Shown here: one piece after another, positions 1 through 9,305 of the stretch
Numbering within the stretch: the stretch's first letter is position 1
Layout: the number at the start of each line of letters is the position of its first letter
From: Atopobium massiliense
Lineage (GTDB): Bacteria; Actinomycetota; Coriobacteriia; Coriobacteriales; Atopobiaceae
Assembly: GCA_900343135.1 (NCBI GenBank)
Contig: OPYK01000003.1
Span: 124,001 to 188,000, forward strand
Reading direction: 5' to 3'
Length of the DNA stretch: 64,000 bases
Notes under the pieces: generated by a model
The model's database searches: none
Told to the model about the DNA's origin: nothing
The model's input: only the letters and a program-made list of their open reading frames with translations
Position numbers and translations under genes: made by a program

Positions 1-1
1 T

Positions 2-130
2 ATTGCTATTGTGCTCGAAATTAAAACGCGTAAGCGCTACAAAAACCATGCCAAACAAGAGGGCGATTTTGATTTATTCGACTCTGACGACGAAAGTGGT
101 TGGAGCGATTTTGAGGAAGATAATAAGTAG
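2..130 (+). CDS. 3' end of an unidentified protein (5' end outside window)
   Basis: An open frame enters from the left edge and stops at TAG 128-130. The visible 42 residues start with a short hydrophobic stretch (IAIVLEI), continue with a basic patch (KTRKRYKNH) and end in a strongly acidic tail rich in Asp, Glu and Ser. A hydrophobic segment followed at once by positive residues would fit the last membrane helix and cytoplasmic tail of a membrane protein, but this is inference. It converges with the minus-strand tRNA-Leu. I do not recognise the family. Confidence 0.5.
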   Translation: MAIVLEIKTRKRYKNHAKQEGDFDLFDSDDESGWSDFEEDNK

Positions 131-176
131 CAAGTAACATGCAAACCACGCACGCAGGCGCAGGTAATAAGGGAAA

Positions 177-263
177 TGGTGCGGGCGAAAGGACTTGAAC
201 CTTCACGAGGGAACCCTCATATGCACCTGAAGCATACGCGTCTGCCAATTCCGCCACGCCCGC
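177..263 (-). tRNA. tRNA-Leu(CAG)
   Basis: The reverse complement folds as a class II tRNA. The acceptor stem is GCGGGCG/CGCCCGC (257-263 with 181-187), and there is a long variable arm and a TTCAAGTC T-loop. The anticodon loop TTCAGGT, closed by TATGC/GCATA, gives anticodon CAG, which reads CUG Leu. The CCA end is encoded (177-179). A good promoter lies just upstream on the same strand. Confidence 0.95.
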
Positions 264-273
264 ATAGATGTTT

Positions 274-303
274 ATCTTACCGCAACAAGCCGCATGTGTG
301 CAA
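274..303 (-). promoter_or_regulatory. promoter of tRNA-Leu
   Basis: On the minus strand a -35 TTGCAC (298-303) is separated by 18 bp from a -10 TAAGAT (274-279). The -10 ends about 10 bp before the first base of the mature tRNA, the right geometry for a housekeeping sigma promoter driving it. The rest of the 264-537 gap holds no gene that I can see. Confidence 0.55.
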
Positions 304-537
304 GCTCCCATGCAACACACATCAAAATGTACAAAACGAACGCATAAACGGATATTAATAGATATAAACACGAGATGTAAGCACATACCACGCGTAACGC
401 AAGAACACAACGCATGAAAAACGAAGGGTCACATATATACGCACATCGGCACACGCGCGCAAGCTGCACGCAAGCACCACTGCGCACAACTGCACCGCCT
501 GCAACAAAGTCACCCATACCCACAAGAAAGCACCCCT

Positions 538-2532
538 ATGTTTCAACCTAACCAGCAACAACCACAACGCCCCCTGTATGCGCCACCAGGCATGATGCCG
601 CAAGGCGCAGCTCCAACCGACATGGTACTCGGTCGCTGGCGCATTATGGACGTGTGCACCACGGGCGGCTTTGGCGACGTGCTTATTTGTTGGGACACGC
701 GCTTGCAGCGCCGCGTTGCCATAAAGCGCATCGCGCTTGGCGATTATGTCGCACAAGGCACCAATGGCGAAGATGCAGGCTATGGCACCTATCCGCACAC
801 ACCATACCAGCAAGGCTCCTACCAGCCCAATTACACACCACAGCAGCCGTTGCAGCAGCAATTTCAGCAGCAATTTCAACAACCGTTTCAGCAGCAAGCA
901 CCCGCGCAAAGCGCGATGAGCGAGGCGCTTGCCGAAGCCCGCATGGCGTCGATGCTTTCTCACCCAAACATAGTAACTATGTACGATTTTGAAACCGACG
1001 GCGCATATGCCTACCTGGTAATGGAGTATATCGACGGCATTACCCTCTCTGAGCTACTCTCCCGCGTAGAAAACGGCTGCCTTACCGGCGATGAGGCGTG
1101 TTACGTTACCGATGCAATTTGCTCTGCGGTGGCTTGCGCGCACGAAAATAGGGTGCTTCACCTCGATATTAAGCCCGCTAACATCATGTTCGACCATACC
1201 GGTCGCGTAAAGCTCTGCGACTTTGGTATGGCAACCTTGGCGTCGGCCGCCGGGTATGGCGATGCACGCGGAGGCACCGTGGGCTACATGCCACTGGAGC
1301 AAATTGAAGGCGACTTGGTGGACGAGCGCAGCGATATTTTTTCGCTGGCCTGTGTTATTTGGCAGTCACTTACGTCGGTAAGTCCGTTTGCCGCCCAAGA
1401 CGCCGAGCACTCCTTAAAGCTCATCGAAAAAGGTCCAAAGCCGCCGTTATCGTCTTATCACCTTGATATACCTGCGGTTTCGCAAACACTGGTTGAGCAA
1501 ACCCTTACCCGCGCACTTGCGCCATATCCTCAAACGCGTTTGGCTCACGTAGACGAACTCAAAGGTGCACTGTGCTCAGTGTTAGGCGATGCTCAGGCGG
1601 GCAAGCGTTCTATTCAGCATTTGGTTGAGCAGGCGCTTGCCGATGACGAAACCGACGACGAAACCATAAAAGAAAAGCTACCCATAACGTTTCGCTATCC
1701 GTGGTTAGGCGGGGTGCTTAGCCGAGCTATTACCTGCGCGCTTTCGCTCCCCTTCGTGATAGTACTGTGCTTTACGCTCAACATGAACGGCTGGGTAAGC
1801 GCCCTGTTGTGTGCCGCCTGCGTTGCTGCAGGTATATGGTGGCAAGCGGGCTGCAGCCTTATTGGCATAGCGCTTGGTGCCTTTGCACTTATTTCAAGCC
1901 CAAGCATTCTTAGCCTGCCTGGCATTACGCTTCTGCTTCTGTACCTCATATGCGCTGGTGGATGGTGGTATATGGCAGGATGCACCAGTGAACATTCAGC
2001 CATATATGCCTATGCGCCCACCATAAGCGGCGCGCGGTTTATAAGCTGCATTCTTACGCCGCGCGCAAGCACGCCTATCGCAAGCGTAGTGCACCTTGTA
2101 TGGAGTACGCTGTGGTCGATGTGTATTCATGCACTCCTGGTTTGCACAGTAAACGGCGCTGCAGGTGCGGGTGCTGCAGGTATAAACGCCGAGGCTGCAG
2201 GCCTATTTCTTGCACATCGCATAACACCTAGCTTTATGTGTGCGCTTGCTTGGTGTGCAGCCGCCTGCGCGCTCAGCACATATATCTATCAACATAAATA
2301 CACAAAAGCGTGGCGCATAACCGCACAACTTATAGCTACCTGCGGTTTTATCGCCAGCTACGCCTGCTGCGGCACAGCATCACTCCATGAAGCTTTCGGT
2401 GTTTGGCAGGGTTTTGGTATATGGAGCATGATAATTGCGGTATGCTTAAGTGTACTTATGCTTATTTTTACCAGTAACACATCCACTCATCTAACACATG
2501 AGGAGGTAGACAGTGGCAGTGAACTTAATTAA
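538..2532 (+). CDS. Ser/Thr protein kinase (PknA-like) with polytopic membrane C-terminus
   Basis: A 664-residue eukaryotic-like Ser/Thr kinase opening the wall/division signalling cluster. The kinase domain covers about residues 31-350: a glycine loop weakened to TTGGFGDV, catalytic Lys63 (VAIK), a catalytic loop HLDIKPAN with Asp210 and Asn215, and DFG at 228-230. The usual HRD Arg is Leu, so it is a non-RD kinase, a class often not activated by loop phosphorylation. Between Lys63 and the alphaC Glu (about 133) sits a Gln/Tyr/Pro-rich insertion of roughly 50 residues. The C-terminal half (about 390-645) contains eight or nine hydrophobic segments instead of the usual single helix plus sensor, so this kinase is probably held in the membrane by a multi-pass domain of unknown function. 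It overlaps fhaA by 20 bp, indicating translational coupling. Confidence 0.9.
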   Translation: MFQPNQQQPQRPLYAPPGMMPQGAAPTDMVLGRWRIMDVCTTGGFGDVLICWDTRLQRRVAIKRIALGDYVAQGTNGEDAGYGTYPHTPYQQGSYQPNYTPQQPLQQQFQQQFQQPFQQQAPAQSAMSEALAEARMASMLSHPNIVTMYDFETDGAYAYLVMEYIDGITLSELLSRVENGCLTGDEACYVTDAICSAVACAHENRVLHLDIKPANIMFDHTGRVKLCDFGMATLASAAGYGDARGGTVGYMPLEQIEGDLVDERSDIFSLACVIWQSLTSVSPFAAQDAEHSLKLIEKGPKPPLSSYHLDIPAVSQTLVEQTLTRALAPYPQTRLAHVDELKGALCSVLGDAQAGKRSIQHLVEQALADDETDDETIKEKLPITFRYPWLGGVLSRAITCALSLPFVIVLCFTLNMNGWVSALLCAACVAAGIWWQAGCSLIGIALGAFALISSPSILSLPGITLLLLYLICAGGWWYMAGCTSEHSAIYAYAPTISGARFISCILTPRASTPIASVVHLVWSTLWSMCIHALLVCTVNGAAGAGAAGINAEAAGLFLAHRITPSFMCALAWCAAACALSTYIYQHKYTKAWRITAQLIATCGFIASYACCGTASLHEAFGVWQGFGIWSMIIAVCLSVLMLIFTSNTSTHLTHEEVDSGSELN

Positions 2533-3958
2533 AACGTTTGAGCAGCGCATGAACAGCGTATTTGGCGCCGGACAACAAGGTATCCGTGCACCGTTTTCCA
2601 TACGCAAGCTGGCAAAACATGCCGCGCGCGAAATGGAAGCACAAACGTACGAAATCGACGGCATTAACACCGCCCCTGCCCTGTACACCATTTTAGTTTC
2701 GAGCGGCGACGACGTTATTATGCGTTCGCTGTACGGCAAGTTTGCACAGGAAGTAGCCAGTTTTATCGAAGCAAAAGCGCAGTCGCGTGCCTATGTATTT
2801 TGTGGCAAACCGCTCGTACGTTTTATGGTAGATCCCGCACTTAAAAGTGGTAAGTTTGCCGTTTTTGCCGACAATATTGATACGCGCACCCTCGAAAAAT
2901 TGCGCTGCGAAGAAGACGCATTTTTGTCGGGGTCGCTTGGTTTAGGCGGCGCCGCAAGCGAGCAGCTTTCGGGCGAAGTGCGCATTATAAATCCCAAGCC
3001 AGCTGCACCTGCCGTTGCTGCTGCACCTGCACCGATGTCCGTGGCAACGCCCGAACCGGAACCTGTTGCTGCGCCCGTGGCACCAGCAGCACCCGCACCT
3101 GCGGCAACTCCCACGCCAGAAGCCACACGCAAGCCAACGCCGCGTAGTGCAACCGCACTCGAAAACCAAACGCCTGCACATAACGCAGCAAACGACGCTA
3201 TGCCCGCCATGCAGCCCATCATCCCTATCACCCCCACACTCGACGAAACAGCAGCGGGCGATTTTGCGCCGCTGGTGGGTCGCGATTTGGACGAATCGGC
3301 TGGTCTCAACGTTATTCCCGAAAATTATGCAAATTACGCTTCGGCAAACATTAACATGGCGCCCGTAAGCGTAAGCCCGCAGCGCGTGTCCGCAGCAATG
3401 CCAGCTGCCGCGCCAGCCGCAGTAACACCAGGTGCAGTGCCCTATACACCACAATCGAACTACTCACCAAACGTGCCATTAGTAAATATGCGCAGGCACA
3501 TGACTAACGCCGCCGCCTATAGCGCACAAGCCGCAGGCTCAGCTGCTGGCGCAGCCGGGTTAGCTGGAGCAGCAGCCATGCCGGGTGCACCGCTACAAGC
3601 GCAGGCACAAATACCTGACCAAGCAGCGCCAACGCAACGTCGCACGCCAGCACAAAACCCCTATGCACCGCGTGCCACCTTCCTTCTCATTAACCGCCAA
3701 ACAGGTGAAACGTATGAAGGTAGCGCCCCCTCTTGTACTATTGGGCGCGAAAAGGCAAGCAGTCAAATTGTGTTGCGCGATCCAAACATTTCGCGCTGTC
3801 ATGCCGAAATTACCTACAACCAGGGCGCCTGGTACATTCGCGACTGCGGCTCTACCAACGGCACGCTGGTAAACGATGTTGCAACCGAAACATGCCAGCT
3901 CAACGATGGCGACGTTATTACCCTCGCGCTTACAAACCTAGAGTTTAGAGGTAATTAG
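2513..3958 (+). CDS. fhaA: FhaA-like protein: DUF3662 plus FHA domain
   Basis: A 481-residue phosphothreonine-binding adaptor. The N-terminal ~115 residues match the DUF3662/FhaA N-domain (begins MAVNLIKTFEQRMNSVFG). A long Ala/Pro-rich linker (about 150-385) follows, then a C-terminal FHA domain (about 390-478) with the pThr-binding landmarks IGRE, ISRCHAEI and GSTNGT. The GTG start at 2513 is chosen because an AGGAGG lies 6 bp upstream at 2501-2506; it sits inside the end of the kinase gene. In mycobacteria FhaA docks onto phosphorylated wall-synthesis regulators such as the MviN pseudokinase. The same role downstream of the two kinases here is an inference from family and neighbourhood. 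Confidence 0.9.
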   Translation: MAVNLIKTFEQRMNSVFGAGQQGIRAPFSIRKLAKHAAREMEAQTYEIDGINTAPALYTILVSSGDDVIMRSLYGKFAQEVASFIEAKAQSRAYVFCGKPLVRFMVDPALKSGKFAVFADNIDTRTLEKLRCEEDAFLSGSLGLGGAASEQLSGEVRIINPKPAAPAVAAAPAPMSVATPEPEPVAAPVAPAAPAPAATPTPEATRKPTPRSATALENQTPAHNAANDAMPAMQPIIPITPTLDETAAGDFAPLVGRDLDESAGLNVIPENYANYASANINMAPVSVSPQRVSAAMPAAAPAAVTPGAVPYTPQSNYSPNVPLVNMRRHMTNAAAYSAQAAGSAAGAAGLAGAAAMPGAPLQAQAQIPDQAAPTQRRTPAQNPYAPRATFLLINRQTGETYEGSAPSCTIGREKASSQIVLRDPNISRCHAEITYNQGAWYIRDCGSTNGTLVNDVATETCQLNDGDVITLALTNLEFRGN

Positions 3959-3959
3959 T

Positions 3960-4373
3960 ATGGTTGACCTTTTACTCTTTGCGGGGCGCATTGTATTAGT
4001 TGTCTTTTTGTACTTGTTTTTATTCTTGGCAATGAAAACCGGTATTGGACTTGTGCGTATGCAGCGCAAAGACGACGCAATTTGGTTTGTTGATGTTGAA
4101 AAAGGCGCAAAAAAGCTGCGCGGTTTGCACGTAGACGTGCTGGGCCCCGTGGTTATTGGTCGCTCACCTTCATCCGACATTGTGTTGGACGAGCCATTTG
4201 TGTCTTCTACCCATGCGCGTTTTACCCTGCAGGGGCCAGCGCTTGTGCTTGAAGACTTGCAATCAACAAACGGTACGCTGGTAAATGGCTGTGGTATCGA
4301 TCAGCCAGTAACACTTCGTGATGGCGACGAAGTGCAAATTGGCGACACCATTATGAGGGTGAGCCGCCGATGA
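3960..4373 (+). CDS. fhaB: FhaB/FipA-like FHA-domain membrane protein
   Basis: A 137-residue protein with one N-terminal transmembrane helix (about 4-26) and a cytoplasmic FHA domain containing VIGRSPSSD, SSTHARF and the diagnostic STNGTLVNG. In mycobacteria the equivalent FipA/FhaB binds phosphorylated division partners and links PknA/PknB signalling to FtsZ and wall synthesis. It starts one base after fhaA stops and overlaps the phosphatase gene by ATGA (4370-4373), so it is part of a tightly coupled operon. Confidence 0.9.
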   Translation: MVDLLLFAGRIVLVVFLYLFLFLAMKTGIGLVRMQRKDDAIWFVDVEKGAKKLRGLHVDVLGPVVIGRSPSSDIVLDEPFVSSTHARFTLQGPALVLEDLQSTNGTLVNGCGIDQPVTLRDGDEVQIGDTIMRVSRR

Positions 4374-6310
4374 GCACGTTGCCGCATACCGATTCAACTG
4401 CATCACCTGCGGAAACTACGCCAGTTTCTGCTGCTATGCCTGTTGCTGCGGCTCCTGCTGCAGCTCCTGTAGCTGCGGCGCCCACAACAAGCCCCGACAC
4501 AACAGCCGACCTTGCCGATGCGCGCCTTGCACAAGCAGCACAAAGTGCACAAGATGCACAAAGTGCGCCTACGCCGGAGCCACCAACGCAACCAACGCAG
4601 GTACAGCAGGTACAGCAGGTGCAGCAACCAATGCAATCACCACAAACACATGGTGCAGCGCACACACAACCGCACCCGCGCACCGTGTCAGAAGGTTCAT
4701 CCCTAACAACTCCTGCAAGCGAAACGGTTACCACGCGCGCATACACACCCGAGCCAACAGACGCACAAGGTGCCTACGCCGCCTTTGCCCATGCCGTGCT
4801 AAGCTGGGTAAACCGCACAGCGCGTGCTGCACTTACACGCATCATCCCCAAAAAGGGTGCAAACGGCCATTTTTTTGCCGCACCGCAGCACAACACCGAT
4901 AACATGATGCCTGCCACAAGCCCGGGTCACAATTCAATCGACGTACACAAGCGTCGCGGAACCGACGCAAGGCGTGGCGCAGATGCGCAGCTCATATGGG
5001 GCGCGCGCAGCGACGTTGGTCTTGTGCGTGAACACAACGAAGACTCGTTTTTGGTGCAACCTCCCGTGTTTGCCGTATGCGATGGTATGGGCGGCCACGA
5101 AGCGGGCGAAGTTGCAAGCTTTATTGCCGTAGACACCATTGGGAAAAACGCTCCCCTGCAGGCAAACGACGTGCTGTTGGGTGCTGCCGTTGAATCGGCA
5201 AATACCGAAATTATCACCCAAGCGCAACACGGCGTAGGAAGGCCGGGCATGGGCTGCACAGCATCGGCAGTTGTTATCGAGAACAACAAGCTTGCCGTTG
5301 CGCACGTGGGCGACTCGCGCGTGTACCTTTTGCACCACGGCTGTTTGGTGCGCCTTACGCACGACCACTCGTTTGTAGAAGAGCTGGTAGATGCTGGTGA
5401 AATTACTGCCGACGAGGCCCGCGTTCACCCAAAGCGCTCCTACATTACGCGCGCGCTTGGCTCCGACCCCAACATGTATGCCGACCACTTTACCATCGAC
5501 GTTACCATCCAAGACCGCGTTATTATTTGTTCGGACGGCCTTTCGTCGATGATTGAAGATTCGCAGATAGAAGCCCTTGCCGTATCGAGTGCTCACCCGC
5601 AAAACTGCGCCGACAACCTTGTGGCGGCTGCACTGCAAGCAGGCGGCTATGACAACGTAAGCGTGGTTGTTATTGATATTAAAGACGACGGTGTACTTGA
5701 GCAGGGCAAAAAACTCCACCGTAAACGTTTTGCTATATTTGGCGCCCTTGCCGGCATTACGCTCGTTATTCTGTTTTTGGCAGGCATTTTGCTTGTTAAC
5801 AGCTCGTGGTACCTGGCAAGCAGCAACGACAAAGTGTGCATCTACCAGGGCATTAACGCAAAATTCCTGGGGCTTCCCCTTTCACACCTTTCAAGTACCA
5901 CCTCAATTACCGTAACCGACCTTCCCGCCATGGTGCAGGAATCGCTTGAGCGCGGACTTCGTGTTGATTCCGAAGCTGAAGCGCGTACGGTTGTTGAGAA
6001 TTATCGCGATCAAATTAATGAAGAAAAATCGGCGGCGGCAGTAGCTGCTAATAGAGCAGCTAACGGCACGCAAACATCGCCCGCAAATCCTGCCGAGCCG
6101 CAAGACACAGGCGACGCAGCAGCAGGCACAAGCGGTGCAATAGACACAAGTGACACAGCAAGCACGAGCGGCGCAAGTTTTTCGGGCGAAACAGGCAGCT
6201 CCGCAGCGCGCGATGCATCGTACACCAGCGAATGTACCAGCAACTGTAACGACACGTTCGATAACACTGCAGCAACACTCACTGCGCGCGAGGTGACGAA
6301 CCATGAATAG
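4370..6310 (+). CDS. pstP: PP2C-family Ser/Thr phosphatase with disordered N-terminal extension
   Basis: A 646-residue PPM phosphatase expected to reverse PknA/PknB phosphorylation. The catalytic domain is at about 208-445 with the metal-binding motifs: NED near 224, CDGMGGHEAG with Asp238, HVGDSRVYL, CSDGLSS and GYDNVSVVVI. One transmembrane helix (about 457-478) precedes an extracytoplasmic tail of about 165 residues rich in Ala/Ser/Thr. Unusual is the roughly 205-residue Ala/Pro/Gln/Thr-rich N-terminus with VQQ repeats ahead of the catalytic core; typical PstP proteins begin almost directly with the PP2C fold. The ATG overlaps the fhaB stop. It overlaps the next gene by 8 bp. Confidence 0.92.
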   Translation: MSTLPHTDSTASPAETTPVSAAMPVAAAPAAAPVAAAPTTSPDTTADLADARLAQAAQSAQDAQSAPTPEPPTQPTQVQQVQQVQQPMQSPQTHGAAHTQPHPRTVSEGSSLTTPASETVTTRAYTPEPTDAQGAYAAFAHAVLSWVNRTARAALTRIIPKKGANGHFFAAPQHNTDNMMPATSPGHNSIDVHKRRGTDARRGADAQLIWGARSDVGLVREHNEDSFLVQPPVFAVCDGMGGHEAGEVASFIAVDTIGKNAPLQANDVLLGAAVESANTEIITQAQHGVGRPGMGCTASAVVIENNKLAVAHVGDSRVYLLHHGCLVRLTHDHSFVEELVDAGEITADEARVHPKRSYITRALGSDPNMYADHFTIDVTIQDRVIICSDGLSSMIEDSQIEALAVSSAHPQNCADNLVAAALQAGGYDNVSVVVIDIKDDGVLEQGKKLHRKRFAIFGALAGITLVILFLAGILLVNSSWYLASSNDKVCIYQGINAKFLGLPLSHLSSTTSITVTDLPAMVQESLERGLRVDSEAEARTVVENYRDQINEEKSAAAVAANRAANGTQTSPANPAEPQDTGDAAAGTSGAIDTSDTASTSGASFSGETGSSAARDASYTSECTSNCNDTFDNTAATLTAREVTNHE

Positions 6311-9167
6311 CATTTCCAACACCCGCCGCGCCCTTGAACTGGGGCTTTTGTGCGCAAGCGCGATTCCAACAACCCTGCTGTACGTGCTGTACATAGTAAA
6401 CGCGCACATCCCGCTTACCATAGCTACGCTCGCTGTACCCATTGGGCTTTTTGTGGCGTTTGCCATCTGCCACATTGCCGTGCGCATCTACGCACCCGCG
6501 GCCGACCCCGTTATTTTGCCCCTTGTGTTTTTGCTCAGCGGCGTGGGCATTGCGTTTGTCACGCGCCTTGCGCCATCAGCGGCAATTAACCAAATTATCT
6601 GGCTGTTTATATCGGTAGCTGCGCTTGTTTGCACGCTCATTTTTGTGCCAAGCATTCACGATCTTGCAAACTACAAGTTTACGCTTGGTGTGGCGGGCAT
6701 ATTACTGCTGGTAGCACCCATGCTAATCGGCACCGAGCTCGGCGGCTCTAAGCTGTGGATTACCTTTGGCGGCTTCTCATTCCAACCAGGCGAGCTTGCC
6801 AAAATTCTCATCATTCTCTTCCTCGCGTTTTTCCTGGCCGAAAACCGCGAAATTCTCTCTGCCACAGCAATTTCCTGGGGGCCCATTCAACTACCACGCC
6901 CGCGCATGCTGGCACCGCTGCTCATCATGTGGTGTCTGAGCCTGCTTGTGGTTGTGTTCGAACGCGACCTTGGTAGCGCGCTGTTGTTCTTCTCGTTTTT
7001 TGTGGTTATGCTTTATGTGTGCACCGGCAAAGTGTCGTACGTTGTTATTTCGTGCGCGCTGCTCATCGCGGGCGGTGTGCTGTGCTATCACCTGTTTTCG
7101 CACGTACAAGTGCGTGTTAACATGTGGCTTAACCCCTTTAGCGATCCTAGCAACAAGGGCTTGCAAATTGTGCAATCGCTCTATTCACTTGCCGATGGCG
7201 GCATGGTTGGTGCAGGTATTGGGCGCGGACTTCCCACCCTCATTCCTGTTGTTGCATCCGACTTTATTTTCTCAGCCATAGGCGAAGAGCTGGGCTTTTT
7301 AGGCGCATCAAGCATTTTGCTTTGCTTTGTGCTCCTTGCGGTTCGCGGATTTACCACCGCTGCACGTGCAAAAAGCGACGTTGCTGCTTTTGCAGCCGCA
7401 GGCTTATGTGCTGCCCTTGTTATTCAGGCGTTTATCATCGTTGCAGGCACCACCAAGCTCTTGCCGCTTACCGGCGTTACGCTGCCCTTTATGAGCCAGG
7501 GTGGCTCATCTCTTCTCGCAAGCTTTATTACCGTTGGCTTGCTTCTTAAAGCGGGCGACGAAGGCACAGGTAGAAGCACACAAATCGATATGACAAACCA
7601 GGGTCAAAGCATGCTCAAAAGTGTTGGCAGCAAACTCATTAGCAATAAACTTGCCAACAACCCGCATGTGCGCGCACACTTTGCGCTCGACACACCCGAA
7701 TCGGGCGTGCTGGGTCGCGTTGCCCTCGGGCGCAGGCTCGTGCATCTGTTGGGTGCATGCTGCGTGCTATTTGCCCTGCTTATCACCAATCTTACCTACG
7801 TACAAATTGTTGATGCGCAGCGCTTGCAGTCGCTTCCAAGCAACAATCACACCATTAAGAAAAACTCCCACATAAAACGTGGTGCCATTATTAGCTCCGA
7901 TGGCGTAACACTTGCCGAATCGGTCCAGCAAGAAGATGGCCACTACGAGCGCTCTTATCCAAACGGCAATCTAGCTGCGCATACGCTGGGTTATGTGTCG
8001 CTACGTTACGGTACCTCGGGCATTGAGGCGCGCCTTAACGATACGCTCATTTCGCGCAAAAACTACTCGTCAATAGCCGATGTTGTGTACTCCATGGCGG
8101 GCATTGCAAAACCTGGTCCCTCGGCAGTGCTTACCATCAACTCGCAAATGCAAAAAGCGGCGCAGGCGGCGCTTAAGGGTTATACCGGCTCAATTGTTGC
8201 TATAAACCCAACAACAGGAGCTATTCTTGCCAAGGCGTCAAGTCCCTCCTACAATTTGCAGCACGTGGGCGAAGCACTTAAGGACGAATCGGGCACGGGC
8301 TCGCTTATCGACCGTTCAACGCATGTGCTGTATGCTCCGGGTTCAACCTTTAAGGTGGTAACGCTCGCCGCAGCACTCGAATCGGGTGCAGTTACACTCA
8401 GCAGCAAATTTAACGCACCCGCCAAGCTCACCGTTGACGGCGCGCAAATTACCAACTATAAAAACGAAGATTTTGGTACGATTAGCGTAAAAGATGCACT
8501 CAGCGTTTCTTCGAACACCGCATTTGCGCAGATTGTAGCCAAAGTTGGAGCCGATAAACTAGTAAACTATGCTCGCGCGTTTGGCTATGGTACCCCGCTT
8601 GGGATCGACTTTTCAACGCGCGCGGCACTCATGCCAAAACCCGAGGAGATGACGGGCTGGGAGCTTGCGTGGGCGGCGAGCGGACAGCCAGTTGGCATGC
8701 ACGAAAGCCCTGCAGGCCCTCAATCAACCACCATGCAAAACGCTGTTGTAGCTGCAACAATTGCAAATTCCGGCATTGCCATGAATCCGTTTGTGGTAGA
8801 TCATTTGCTAACCAGTGAAGGCGCAAGCATTGCAAAAACAACGCCGCGCACCCTGCAACAGGTAATAAGCGCTCAAACCGCCGACACTCTAAAAGAGGCA
8901 ATGCTCTATGTGGTTGAGAAGGGCACCGGACAAGCCGCTCGCATAAACGGCGTTAAAGTTGCGGGTAAAACGGGTACCGCCGAAGTTTCGCCAGGTGTTG
9001 CTAACTCGCACTTTATTGGTTTTGCCCCCTTTGACCAGCCCACCGTTGCCATTGCGGTAACCATTGAAGGTGCGCCCGGTCACGACGTACACGGTAAAGC
9101 AGCCGCCATTGCAGGTAAGGTACTTGCAGCCTGCCTTAACATTCAGGCATTGGGGGCGGCGAAATGA
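6303..9167 (+). CDS. Fused SEDS glycosyltransferase (RodA/FtsW) and class B penicillin-binding transpeptidase
   Basis: A 954-residue fusion of the two proteins that polymerise and crosslink peptidoglycan. Residues ~1-430 are a polytopic SEDS domain, with typical stretches such as ELGGSKLWI, FQPGELAK, FERDLGSALLFF, SDPSNKGLQIVQS and the late LPFMSQGGSSLL. A cytoplasmic linker leads to one more helix (about 475-497). Then follows a compact transpeptidase with all three active-site motifs: S681-T-F-K684, S736-S-N738 and K889-T-G. In most actinobacteria this position is held by separate rodA and pbpA genes, so this looks like a fusion of neighbouring genes that fixes a 1:1 complex. The even helix number of the SEDS part leaves its C-terminus inside, where the PBP N-terminus must start, so the topology is consistent. 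Confidence 0.93.
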   Translation: MNSISNTRRALELGLLCASAIPTTLLYVLYIVNAHIPLTIATLAVPIGLFVAFAICHIAVRIYAPAADPVILPLVFLLSGVGIAFVTRLAPSAAINQIIWLFISVAALVCTLIFVPSIHDLANYKFTLGVAGILLLVAPMLIGTELGGSKLWITFGGFSFQPGELAKILIILFLAFFLAENREILSATAISWGPIQLPRPRMLAPLLIMWCLSLLVVVFERDLGSALLFFSFFVVMLYVCTGKVSYVVISCALLIAGGVLCYHLFSHVQVRVNMWLNPFSDPSNKGLQIVQSLYSLADGGMVGAGIGRGLPTLIPVVASDFIFSAIGEELGFLGASSILLCFVLLAVRGFTTAARAKSDVAAFAAAGLCAALVIQAFIIVAGTTKLLPLTGVTLPFMSQGGSSLLASFITVGLLLKAGDEGTGRSTQIDMTNQGQSMLKSVGSKLISNKLANNPHVRAHFALDTPESGVLGRVALGRRLVHLLGACCVLFALLITNLTYVQIVDAQRLQSLPSNNHTIKKNSHIKRGAIISSDGVTLAESVQQEDGHYERSYPNGNLAAHTLGYVSLRYGTSGIEARLNDTLISRKNYSSIADVVYSMAGIAKPGPSAVLTINSQMQKAAQAALKGYTGSIVAINPTTGAILAKASSPSYNLQHVGEALKDESGTGSLIDRSTHVLYAPGSTFKVVTLAAALESGAVTLSSKFNAPAKLTVDGAQITNYKNEDFGTISVKDALSVSSNTAFAQIVAKVGADKLVNYARAFGYGTPLGIDFSTRAALMPKPEEMTGWELAWAASGQPVGMHESPAGPQSTTMQNAVVAATIANSGIAMNPFVVDHLLTSEGASIAKTTPRTLQQVISAQTADTLKEAMLYVVEKGTGQAARINGVKVAGKTGTAEVSPGVANSHFIGFAPFDQPTVAIAVTIEGAPGHDVHGKAAAIAGKVLAACLNIQALGAAK

Positions 9168-9305
9168 CGATACCAACACACCCGCAGCTTATACGCACCG
9201 CGCGCACTATGCATAAGCTGCATGAATACCCCGCACGAACCCAACGCGCCACGCTTGTGCGGCTTTCATTAAACGAACCATTCTCTCGTAGCGTTAGGAG
9301 AGTCA

